The translations under genes and the position numbers were made by a program. The notes below the pieces were generated by a model. It searched no databases. It worked only from the letters and a program-made list of their open reading frames with translations, and was not told the DNA's origin. A stretch of 64,000 bases of DNA from Caenorhabditis remanei (lineage: Eukaryota; Nematoda; Chromadorea; Rhabditida; Rhabditidae). The stretch is from contig NC_071328.1 of assembly GCF_010183535.1 (NCBI RefSeq), forward strand, positions 2,480,001 to 2,544,000, in the 5' to 3' direction. Shown here piece after piece: positions 20,601-29,524 of this stretch. The number at the start of each line of letters is the position of its first letter. Position 1 is the stretch's first letter.

Positions 20601-23600
20601 ATTTTAAAAGAAAAATGAGAAAAAAATGACGTTTTTTGTCAATTTAAAGCGTTTTTCGCAGCATTTTTCGTGGGAAATCAAGTGAAAATAAGTTAAAAAT
20701 CACAATTTTCCGAATTTTGACAGAATTTTTCTTGATTTTCAGACTTTTCATATGAAAATTTACATTTTTGAGCTCAAAAACATCCGAAATTTGTCTATTT
20801 TCAGATAATACTGTATTTTCTTCTATTTTTTGGAAGATCACAATTTTCAAATTCAAAAATGCTAAAAACTTCTGTTTTTGTCTTTTACAGTCTAGAGAAT
20901 TTCAGCAGAGACTTTTTTCAGTCAAAAAATCGCAAATTTGAATGAAAATTGACATTTTCCCGCTGAAAAAACATACGAAATTGGTCATTTTACGGTCAGA
21001 AATTTGGTATTTTCTTCAGTTTTAGTGAAAAATTAACGAATAAACCTAGAAAAATGCGGTTTTCCATTAGGAAATACTGTTTTTTGTTGATTTGCAATGA
21101 AATTAAGGAGAAAATAGATGAAAAGTCTCATGTTTAACATGAACATCATCAAAAATCAAGATTATCTTTTTCATACAAAAAATACATTTTTTCATTTAAA
21201 AATCTCATTTTTTTAGCCGAAAATCGTCAGAAAAGTATCGTTTTTCAGTCAAAATTAGCTTGAAAATAGCAAATTTTCGCTCAAAAACGCTATTTTTAGA
21301 CAAAAATCAGCTGAAAAACGTTGGTTTCCACTCAAAAATTGCAATTTTCAGCTCAAAAAGTCGCATTTTTTAGCCAGAAATCATCGAAAAAATGGGTTTT
21401 CGGTCGAATTTTGATAGTTTTACACCGTCAAATGGGACGGAAAACCCATTAAATGTCCAAAAATCTTCGAAAATCATGATTTTCAGACAGAAAATACCAT
21501 CAGAACATGAGAAATGAGCAAAAATTGACGACGTTTGTAATTGAAAACGCGGTTTTTTTTTCTAAATTTTGAAAAAAAAACTTGAAATGAATGGAAAATC
21601 GGATATTTTCAGCTCAAAAATGTCAGAAAAGTATCGTTTTCCAGTCAAAATTAGCTTGAAAATTGCTATTTTAGCTCAAAAACTTCTGTAAAAACGCTAT
21701 TTTAGACAAAATTCCTCTTTTCAGTTGAAAATTATAGGAAAAACATCATTTTCCAGTCAAAATCCGCTCAAAAATCCCGAATTTTCTCTCAAAAATCCCT
21801 CACCAACTGCCTGGACATGGTGTTGAACCTCCTTGAGACACTCCTGAATTCTCGCGGGTTTCGATCGAAGAAGAGCCGTTAAAAGCAATGGAAACATTTG
21901 AGTTTTCATCTCCAAATCCTCCATTTCACTAATAAATTGAGCCACCGAAGAGCACAGAGCCGTTCCGTCTTCTTCGAAATTCTGTGTGCAACTAATCAAT
22001 AATTGTTCCAATAATTGAGAATCATTCGTCGATTTTTGAATCCAAAATTCCATATCCTTTTGAAGCTCCGCCCCTTTGTAGCTCATAGCAAATGACATAT
22101 CGATTCGATGTTTTTTCATCCATTTAAACGCCGAAATGTATTCTTTTCGATCGAGAAACACGCGAGTTTCAGCCATCACATATCTCCTCGGTTGAATTGT
22201 CTCCAGATTCCCTCTGGCCGCTTGTAAGATGACGTTGGAGGATTCTGGAGCACACGCGACAAGTTCACAACCAGCTTCCACGTCACGCACGTCTTCTAGT
22301 GTCTTCTGAGTTTCCACGTCGACGAATCGAAGTTTATTGTCGAAATCGATGAGAAGGATGTCAGAAGTGCCACGTGTTAGAATGGAGACGGCGTCTTGGG
22401 AGACACGTGATGAGTCGATGAACAGTTTTGAGGTGTCCGACAAAATGACGTGGTGATTCTGGAGAGAAGATGATTGAGATTTTCCGTTTTTGGGTGTTTT
22501 TTTTCGGGTTTTAAAACATACTCCCAAAATCCCATCTGAAATAGCCATTTTTCGAGAAATTATGGCTGAAAAATGAGTTTTTCCGACGTATTTCTTGTCA
22601 AAAATTGCAATTTTCGGTATTTTCGCACTATTTTTTGCTTGAAAAATAGCACTTTCATATTTAGAAATTTCCGTAATTTATGGCACTCAAAATTCTGCAA
22701 AAATCAATCAAAAATGCGAATTTTCAGTCCGAAAAATGCTGAAAGTGTGATCATGGCCTAACTTTTTATATTTTGGGTTTCTAGGCCAGCGGTCTTACGT
22801 CTATATAAGGAAGAACTTTCCACCTTGAGACCGCTGGCCTAGAAACCCAAAACATAAAAAGTTAGGTCATGATCACACTTTCAGCATTTTTCAGACTGAA
22901 AATTTGTGTTTTTGGATGTTTTTTCGGGTTTTGAAACATATTCTCAAAATCCCATCTGAAATAGCCATTTTTCGAGAAATTATGGCTGAAAAATGTGAAA
23001 AATGAGTTTTTTCGACGTATTTCTTTTCAAAAAATGCATTTTTCGGTATTTTTGCACTATTTTTTGCTTGAAAATTGCACTTTCATATTTAGAAATTTCT
23101 GTAATTAATGGTACTCAAAAATCACAAAATCCAAATTTTCAGTTCGAAAAATGAGGTTTTAGCTGAAAAATTGAACTTTTTAGAATGGATTTTTCCGTAT
23201 TTTAATCGATTTTTGGCTGAAAATCGTATGAATTTTAAGAAAAACTCAAAAACACAAATTTTCAGTCTGAAAAATGCTGAAAGTGAGATCATGACCTAAC
23301 TTTTCATGCTTTGGGTTTCTAGGCCAGCGATCTCAAATTTGAATGTTTAAGGTCTGGAAAATCGCATTTTGCGAAAATCTTAATTGTTTAGACTGTACTT
23401 TTCAGATGTATCCTTTTTAAGCGTCTAAATTAGTCAAATTAGTGCTAAAAACACCTGAAAATGCCTAATTTCTTACCTTGCAAAAATGAACTTGTACCGC
23501 ATCGAATTGTTCAATTCTGAATAACTCCTCTCTCGTCATCAAATCAATAAATTTTCCATCATTTGTCGCAATTTCGATATGAGAATTCTCCGGATTCACT

Positions 23601-26600
23601 CCAATCCATCCAACGTTCTCCCCTTCGAATAGTATCTCAAAATTGTCTCCAACTCGACAAACGATATGTTTTCCGTGACTTGCAACCCAAATAACAAAAG
23701 ATTCCGTTGGTTCATCATAGACAAATCCACAAATGAGTCCCTCCGTCACTTCTGAATGCAAAACTTCATCGATAGAGGCACGATCGTTGTTGAATTTGTA
23801 GTTGTCCGTGTTTTGGATGACTGGAAATCGGGGAAATCACATATTTTTCTTCCAAAAAATCGTTTGACAACAAGACTTTTTTCACCAAAATTCACTGGAA
23901 ACTCATTTTTTACATGAAAATCCTCAAAAAATCTGGATTTTTCAGGTCGAAAAACACATTTGATGTCTTAAAATCTTCCAAAAACATGATTTTCAGACAA
24001 AAATACAAATTTCGATTTTAAAATCTCATTCTTTAGCCAAAAATTGTCAGAAAAATAACGTTTTTCAGTCAAAATTAGCTTGAAAATTGCAAGTTTTAGA
24101 ACAAACCGCAAATCTTCTGTTAATTTTCAATGAAAAAGTCTCATTTTTTACATGAAAATCATCAAAAAATCTGGATTTTTCATACAAAATTACCGATTTT
24201 CGGTCAAATTTTGATAAAATTAAAGCGAAAATTGACGAAAAACGTTATAATTTTCTTCAAAAAAGTGTTTTTTCATCCGAAAACCCTTTAAAAACAAGAT
24301 TTCTCATGAAAATTTGCCATAAATTCTGAATTTTTCCTTGAAAAATCGATCAAAACCTCCACTTTTTTCTTAATTTTCTCTCCCAAAAACCTTATGGTTT
24401 CAAAAGCGAAAATGCAGAAAAATGGAGGTTTTGATCGATTTTTCAAGGAAAAATTCAGAATTTATGGCAAATTTTCATGAGAAATCTTGTTTTTAAAGGG
24501 TTTTCGGATGAAAAAACACTTTTTTGAAGAAAATTATAACGTTTTTCGTTAATTTTCGCTTTAAGAGACTTTTGACCTATTTCCTCATCAATTTTATTGA
24601 AAATTAACAGAAGATTTGCGGTTGAAGATTTTGTTCTAAAAAATTGTTTTTGAGCGGAAAAATGTCAATTTTTCATTCAAATTATAAATTTTTAGACTGA
24701 AAAACGTGAGTTCTCCACCAAAAACTGTCGAATTCAGCCTGAAATCAGCAATTTTTACCATTTTTAAAGTTAAAAATTGTGATTTTTCACCTATTTTCTC
24801 ATTTTTCTATGAAAAAATGCCGTCAAAAAGCCCTAAAATCACAAAAATCCACAATTTTTGCTCATCGATTTCAGCATTATCTCTTTTTTGAACATCGCAC
24901 GGTCTCCCATACTGCGAAAAAGAACTGCAAGGAACGTGAAGGCGATTTTTTTTCACGTTTTAATTCAATTCTTTTATTTTTTGCACTGAAAATTCAGTTT
25001 TTTCAGGTTTTTAGACGGCGCAATGGATGAAAAAAGGTCCCGTCCTACAGAATTGTAGAAAATAAAATTCTCTATTTTATGAGCCAGAAAACGTGAAATT
25101 TGGTATGAAATTCACTTTTTCTATACAGAAAAACTGATTTTCAGAAAATTGAGTATAACTTTTTTGGTAGAAAAGATTTTCTAATAAAACTTGCACATAA
25201 TGTTCTTGAAAATGCTCCAAAACTGTTACAATTTTTTTTTGAAAAAAAAATTGTATGAAATGGCAGAAAATCTCAATATTCTGAAAATCAGTTTTTCTGT
25301 ATAGAAAAAGTGAATTTGAGACCAAATTTCACGTTTTCTGGCTCATAAAATAGAGAATTTTATTTCCTACAATTCTGTAGGACGGGACCTTTTTTCATCC
25401 ATTGCGCCGTCTGAAAACCTGAAAAAACTGAATTTTCAGTGCAAAAAATAAAAGAATTGAATTAAAACGTGAAAAAATCGCCTTCACGTTCCTTGCAGTT
25501 CTTTTTCGCAGTATGGGAGACCATGCATCGAAGAAAATGCACTATTTACTGGAAAAAAAAACCGTTATCAGATTTTTAGGCTCAAAAATGTAAATTTTCA
25601 TATGAAAAGTCTGAAAACTCGAAAAATTGTGATTTTCCACCAATTTTCTCATTTTTCTATAAAAAATGCTGTAAAAAAACGCCTAAAAAGGACAAACAAC
25701 CTATTAAACTGACCAAAACCAGTGATAAAATCCTCATTTTTCCTGTTTTTAATGAAAAATCAGCCGCTTTTTGAGGTTTTTAACAGACTTTTCGACAATT
25801 TTCAACATTTTCCATTTAAAAACCCTACACGAAATAATATTCCAATCGGCAGTGATGACGTGTACATGTCTAGAAGACGTCGTAAATGCAACAATATCCG
25901 ATAGACATTGAATCGAATAATCAGACATTGGAGGGGGAACAACTCTTCGACACAATGAATACATTCTCAACTCATCTGAAGCGACGACGACGTTCTGTGA
26001 GATGACGTCACAGAATGAGGGGGCGGGGCTTATGTGAATGGAGAAGAATTGACCGTTTCCGAGGAGAATTTCTAGTTTTTGGGATTCTACAGTACTCCAT
26101 TTCCAATTGATTGATGCGACGGAATCGGAGAATCTCCAACAGTATTTTCGGGTGAATTCGTAGTTTGATTGGTGCCAGAATTCCACTGAAAATCATTGAG
26201 AATTATCGTTTTTTGGTAAAACTCATACTAACCGGGCCGAAACGGGCCGGCTTGTAACTCGCGTCAAAATGAATATTATGAGCTGAAAAATATACCAAAA
26301 TGTAGATCTCGACGAGTTCTATACCCGTGACCTACTACGGGCCGGATGGCTATTCGTTAATGTGCCGCGGGCCGGGAAAAAGTGCAAAAAAAACGCGAAA
26401 ATGGCCAAAAAAACCATTCTAGCCCGGCCCGCGGCATATTAACGAGTAGCCATTCGGCCCGTAGTAGGTCACGGGTATAGAACTCGCCGAGACCTACATT
26501 TTGGTATATTTTTCAGCTCATAATATTCATTTTGACGCGAGTTACAAGCCGGCCCGTTTCGGCCCGGTTGACAAGTATGCTAAAAATCGCTCTAAACGAA

Positions 26601-29043
26601 TTCACGTTTTCCCGGCTCAAAAGGAGCCTTCGTGGAAGAGTTTTTCCACGCGAATTTTTACCCCGTGTAGTCCTCTCGGACAATATCATTTCTTTTTATT
26701 TCTCGATTTCTCGTTTTCTTGCTTTTTTCAACGAAATTTTCGTGTTTTTTCTTCTTTTTTACGATATAAATTGTCCGAGAGGACTACACGGAGGAAGAAA
26801 TTCGCGTGGGAAAACTCTTCCACGAAGGCTCCTTTTGAGCCGGGAAAACGTGAATTTAGGGCGTTTAGAGCGATTTTTAGCACATGCTCCAACAATGAAA
26901 GTTGTTCAGAATTTTCTGAAGTATCAGAATCGGAAAAAAAAGACTTCAGTCCTCCTTTAAAGATGTGACTTTTTTATTTTAAAACCGTCATTTTTCAGCT
27001 GAAAACATCCGATTATCCATTCATTTAAACTATTTTTCACAATTCAAAGAAACCGAGAAAACCGAAGCGTTTTCAACTAAAAAATCAACAATTTTCACTT
27101 CAATTTCATTGAATGTCCACAAAAATAGTGTTTTTCCTAAAATTCTAGAAAAATTAGTGATTTTCGAATGATTTTCCCATAAAAACCGTACCAAAAAGTG
27201 TCACAACAACATTTTCAGCTTAAATTTCACATTTTTAGCAAAAAATCCCCAATTTTCAGCTATTTTCAGTCAAACTCACATCTTCTATTGGCCTCCTGTG
27301 CCGTCTGCATCGCCAGAATATTTCCAGTTGAATTCCATTCGATTCTCTCAATAATTCTCTTCTTCTTTTCCCCCTCCCCATTCGTCCCCCATTTCACTAA
27401 ATAACTATTCCGTGTCTCTCCGTTTCTCTCGAAAAATACAATTCGATCGTCTGAATTTGTCTCCAGAATTGCCGAACACATGAGATTTGCATTCGGTCGA
27501 TGGGCGAAACAATTCGACAGATATAGATTTCGAATGTTCATATTATTCTGAATTTCGCCGTTTCGATCGAATATCTGAAAATCGGGAGGAGATTTTCAAG
27601 TAAAATCGTGCGAAAATGCTTGAAATTCGCTTAAAAACATCTTTTTTTGCTGAAAAACTACAATTTTTCGTTTAGAAACCTCTGAAAATAACTATTTTTA
27701 AGCAGAAAACTATTGGAAAGCGAGTTTGCTACAATTTTCAGCAATTATAGTTCAAAAAGTAGAAAAAGAAAGTGATTTTTGTGAGCAAAATATCGGTTTT
27801 TTGCTCATTTTTACCTGTGAAACCCGATTTTTTTTAATCGAAAAGGGGGTTTCCGATTATTTTCGGCTAGAAATGAGTAAAAAAACTTTATTTCTCTGTC
27901 AAAAATTGAGTTTTTGAGCATTTTCGATATGGAAAAGACAATTTTTAATGCTTAAATTCAAAAATGCGCGTTTTTCAGAGCAAAATCTGACGAAAAATGC
28001 CAAATAATTCTTTTTTTTTTCTGTGAAAACATAATTTTCACAATTTTCAATGCTTTCAATCGAAAAAACACGATTTAACGGTTTTTTTGCTCATTTTTGA
28101 CTGTAAACTTCGATTTATAATTCATTTTTGCTCTGAAAAACAGGATTTTCATACCGAAAAGGACGTTTTTGAGCGTTCTCGGTATGAAAAAGCCAATTTT
28201 TAATGCTTAAAATCAAAATAACCGGGTTTTTTGCTCATTTTTACCTGTAAACATTCATTTTCCCGCTAAAAATCCGTTTTTCCCCCAAAAATCTCACCGT
28301 CAAATTCCTCAACCCCTCCTTAAACCACGATACCGCCACAATTTCTCCGTCAGCTCTCCAATGAACTTCCGTCTTCTCACTATTCTGTCTAATATCCATT
28401 CTCTCCTTTTCAATCCGCTCTCCCGGCTTCAATTTCCCCTCGGATCCCCTGAATTGTGTGGTTTCTGATCCCCATCCGACGTTCATCGGCCCCAATTTTT
28501 TCTCGTTTTCCGAGAAAATCAATGGACGTTCGACGAATGGAATCAACGAGGAATCGGCGAGAAAAATCGATTTATTATCCGCCAGAGCGAGCGTCTGCTC
28601 ATCCGGAGACCATTCCGCGCCGGAAATTTCCGAATTTAGTGGTTCAGCCACTTCCAGCTCCATTATTTCACCATCTTCTATTACTAGACACCGCCCATCT
28701 GCCAGAACAGCCACTAGTTGATTGCCATCGGTGCGGAACTAAAAAATTTCTTTTTTTTTCAAAAAATCCAAAAAAAAATCCAAAAATCGCACCGTCAAGG
28801 CCACTAATCTCACTCCCCGCCGCTGCTCCGCCCAATTTATTCGACTAGAAATCTGAAAATCATTCTCCAATAAAATCAGCTCGTTTTCCGTCGAAACTGC
28901 AATTGTTTCGAGGATTGGGTGGACTGCAAAATCATCGGAATCTGAAATTTTCAATTTTTTCAACTCTAAGCAAAAAAACCAAGGGTACCCGTGATTTCCA
29001 AGTTTTCAAACGTTTTGACACGCCCAATTTGAAGATTTTTCAT
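11671..29043 (-). CDS. elpc-1: Elongator complex protein 1 (ELP1/IKAP), 10 exons
   Basis: Exons: 29043-28989, 28941-28793, 28738-28298, 27574-27280, 26185-25829, 23820-23477, 22458-21804, 20063-18975, 16995-16826 and 11775-11671. All phases agree, giving 1,219 residues (human 1,332). The N-terminus MKNLQIGRVKTFENLEI resembles ELP1 MRNLKL. Exons 1-7 form the beta-propeller region, with CRRVVPPPMSDY and AARGNLETIQPR as strong family signatures. Exon 8 holds the helical repeats (YDPKEYLPVLNKL) and, at about residues 1088-1103, the basic RRRKQIEKKKASLKEG block that matches the tRNA-binding region. The last exon (LEPELIAP) resembles the short ELP1 tail. Elongator adds the wobble-uridine cm5/mcm5 modification, with ELP1 as scaffold. 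The ATG follows an acceptor by 6 bases, so trans-splicing is likely. Introns are long and repeat-filled, and the last (5.05 kb) holds an LTR element. Confidence 0.95.
11905..12203. mobile_element. Palindromic MITE, ATATTAGCGG ends
   Basis: Ten-base terminal inverted repeats, ATATTAGCGG and CCGCTAATAT, surround subterminal TTACAACTGCGCTCCACCGC and GAGAGAGACGCAGAG arms and an A/T-rich centre. Related elements lie at 37550-37790 and 50391-51012. It lies in the last intron of elpc-1. Confidence 0.75.
12440..12702. repeat. GTTTCGAAACGTCC minisatellite, left of the LTR element
   Basis: Irregular copies of GGTTTCAAAACGTCC and its complement. The LTR element landed at the edge of this array; the array resumes at 16495, so the two pieces were contiguous before insertion. 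Confidence 0.75.
12703..12976 (-). repeat. 3' LTR of the retrotransposon
   Basis: 274 bp, identical to the other LTR except one base near the start (TGTTGTATC here, TGTTGTGTC at 16213). On the coding strand a purine tract (GTAGGGAGG) immediately precedes it, a plausible polypurine tract for plus-strand priming (12977-12985). Confidence 0.92.
13075..15780 (-). CDS. Gag-protease-integrase polyprotein lacking RT/RNase H
   Basis: 901 residues in one frame. Residues 1-285 are Gag-like with an N-terminal coiled coil. Two CCHC zinc knuckles follow (CWNCGKRGHRKPDC at 288-301 and CFDCQKKGHMSSFC at 308-321). The aspartic protease active site DTGSD is at 369-373. At about residue 505 the sequence jumps from the linker that normally leads into reverse transcriptase straight to the last Cys of the integrase zinc domain. 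Reverse transcriptase, RNase H and most of the HHCC motif are therefore missing, with the frame kept. The integrase core keeps Asp552, Asp606 and Glu642, with the exact D-35-E spacing. A C-terminal Ser/Gln-rich tail follows. The gene is predicted to make virus-like-particle protein and integrase but not to reverse transcribe. Confidence 0.92.
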   Translation of the reverse strand: MSDAEMNRKFIEMMELMQKQMAEQAKKHEETIAVLTKAVAEKSQIDGSLGTSSGLTVSQSQLMNDIGGRISVFQFDLETEKTFSKWYARYSTAFTEEGKGLDDKNRVALLVSKLSEEVYEQYSRRICPKLHHEVDFKDTVDILKEMFDIKKSLFSHRFACINIARDGDSSVEYTNKVNALCELAMLKDIDSDGWKVFFWLRGLDPAQDTKTRAYFLKYVEKKTELGEKVNINELCTEWQKIQSQTSAVSEMEKSDTAVRAVYAKRPSNQDQSREKNTSEDGNSEGGKCWNCGKRGHRKPDCPKPLTTCFDCQKKGHMSSFCRSRKDSSSRKTQHVAIVGGASSEDAEVNSVRQYVSVDVNSESVEFQLDTGSDITLIGREDWSRIGKPDLERCRSKVKSASGNELKILGRALVEFRLKGSVGTGYVYVREHGNLLGLDWIGRSKEMSYHMGMMVDELTHSNTDVIHGGLNGKFPEVFKKGLKRWVKKKAVLKVNENATPVSRSKRPSVQGASRVVEKVVSSCTISQGGKIPRKIPLQPWKTPERVWQRVHIDYAGPENGQYYLVAVDAKSKWAEVKIVKSISAVSTVGTLKDMFSQHGYPETLVSDNGTQFVSKEFATMCQDAGIEHVRSPAFHPQSNGQAERFVDTLKRGLKKLKGEGSVNNEILSQFLLHYRSTPSNALGGLTPAEVHLGRRLRTRLSLMMPQLNKTVDSEQVAMKEQFDKHHGVKARSYRKGDSVFVKVFEKNTWSWKPGKVNQRQGRVVYVIGLNDGRERVVHANQMKMRLEESTQEPSKEHEWATTMFDVFELPTVWSARKSTDEAKRDNATSTPVMDSPQQVHQGQGTTPSPVQQVQSRASTQQSSSQSTTTSVQGQRLAPSPVQPRRTTRVRKNVVKYDPSDHR
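15781..16212 (-). promoter_or_regulatory. Element 5' leader with direct repeats and primer-binding site
   Basis: On the coding strand, one base after the 5' LTR, TGGCGATCAGATTTC (16211-16197) begins with the TGG expected of a tRNA primer-binding site; the tRNA cannot be named from sequence alone. The leader then has direct repeats of about 60-65 bp built around GCTTTCCGGATC...ACGTTTAAGCAAACAG (on the plus strand at about 15948, 16013 and 16074). Confidence 0.65.
16213..16486 (-). repeat. 5' LTR of the retrotransposon
   Basis: 274 bp, ending ACAACA on the plus strand and followed by the target duplication GAGGG. Differs from its partner at one position. Confidence 0.92.
16492..16825. repeat. 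GTTTCGAAACGTCC minisatellite, right of the LTR element
   Basis: Contains two long direct copies of a 150-bp unit (about 16490-16640 and 16640-16810) sharing 'aaggacgtttcgaaacc' and 'tttctgtccttgattgg' wording. It abuts the donor of elpc-1 exon 9; if that donor were skipped, translation would continue into the array and stop at 16799. Confidence 0.75.
17379..17810. mobile_element. hAT-like MITE, CGGGCC type (copy B)
   Basis: CATACTTGTCA and TGACAAGTATG termini, flanked by the 8-bp duplication GAAAAAAC (17371-17378, 17811-17818). The interior is blocks of GGCCC/GGGCC words pointing inwards from both sides around an A/T-rich centre. Lies in intron 8 of elpc-1. Confidence 0.9.
17900..18860. repeat. 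Duplicated exon-edge and intron fragments
   Basis: At 17998-18017 the plus strand repeats GTTGGCAAAGTTCGTCTG, which is the acceptor and first codons of elpc-1 exon 9 (16978-16998). The surrounding text 'gtatttcgagtctt' recurs at about 18768. A foldback with CCAAAA...GGAAGTTCTTCC wording sits at 18170-18400. Looks like local duplication inside the intron, not a working exon. Confidence 0.55.
20108..20570. mobile_element. CGGGCC-type element, degenerate
   Basis: Begins CATAGTTGTCTAGGCCC and ends CGGGCCTTGACAGCTATG. A second internal end, TTTGACAAGTATG, lies at 20338-20350, so it may be two overlapping elements. The A/T-rich core (GTGTACTAAGATGAACTCAG) is shared with the element at 44797. The outer flanks GATTTTTG/ATTTTTTG are similar but not identical. 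Confidence 0.65.
22754..22869. repeat. Paired TGGCCTA...TAGGCCA modules (hairpin)
   Basis: A 35-bp module with TGGCCTA/TAGGCCA ends (22754-22788) is followed, after about 45 bases, by its reverse complement (22835-22869). Flanking text is also inverted. It is a clean example of a family with at least 25 copies in the introns between 22 and 63 kb. Confidence 0.8.
24220..24564. repeat. Hairpin with about 147-bp arms
   Basis: Left arm 24220-24367 and right arm 24418-24564 are near-perfect reverse complements around a 50-base loop, in elpc-1 intron 5. No coding content. Confidence 0.85.
24901..25522. mobile_element. 622-bp foldback element
   Basis: GGTCTCCCATACTGCG at the left is matched by CGCAGTATGGGAGACC at the right, and complementarity continues for roughly 255 bases inward. 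The ends extend to CAC/ATG, with CATCG present on both outer sides as a possible 5-bp duplication. Located in elpc-1 intron 5. Confidence 0.8.
26220..26578. mobile_element. hAT-like MITE, CGGGCC type (copy A2)
   Basis: Relative of the 2837-3076 element: shares AACCGGGCCGAAACGG at the left, GGTATATTTTTCAGC words inside, and CGGCCCGGTTGACAAGTATG at the right. The left terminus has lost a few bases (CATACT then AACC) and no clean target duplication is visible. The interior is present twice in inverted order. Confidence 0.75.
26579..26886. repeat. Foldback with GTGTAGTCCTCTCGGACAA core
   Basis: About 140-bp arms: AAAATCGCTCTAAACG...GGAGCCTTCGTGGAAGAG and its inverse, with GTGTAGTCCTCTCGGACAA beside the loop on both arms. 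It directly abuts the MITE on its left. Related to 47490-47760 and to the right edge of the window (63896 onward). Confidence 0.75.
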
Positions 29044-29524
29044 CGTTTTCTGCAAAAAATATGTTAAAAATCATAAAAATCAGCCCGGAAAACCCTAAAA
29101 ACAGCTTAAAATTTTAATAAAAAATAAAAAATTTCGAGGTGGCAGAGTTTTTTTCATGCTGGCCTAGGATCCGACACCTAGTCCCCCAGTGGAAAATTGA
29201 CTATTTTCACCCTTTTATGGGCTTTTTCAACAATAAAAAGTGTTTTTTCCTTGAAATTTTGTGGCAAAAATCAATTTTTATCGATTTACTCTCAAAATTC
29301 CACCCGAAAAACCCCAAAAACATCAAAATTTCGCATTTTTCTCATTTTTCTCTGCACTCTCTTTTTCTCTCCGCCGCCGCTTCCCAAATAAAGTATACTT
29401 TCGGCAAACAATGCAACTCGCCAACACCAAATTTCACTCCTCTCTTATCGATTTGTTCTATTTTCATTTCGAAATTCAAAAAATTTTTAAATTTCAGAAT
29501 TCTCGTAGCTCATGTCAGTCTAAA
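29044..29524. promoter_or_regulatory. Divergent promoter region of elpc-1 and the WDR11-like gene
   Basis: 481 bases separate the two start codons. An acceptor TTTTTTGCAG lies 6 bases before the elpc-1 ATG (minus) and AAATTTCAG lies 28 bases before the WDR11-like ATG, so both mRNAs may be trans-spliced and true transcription starts lie between. No TATA box or familiar motif stands out; TCTCTCCGCCGCCGC (about 29366) is the only GC-rich patch. Confidence 0.45.
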
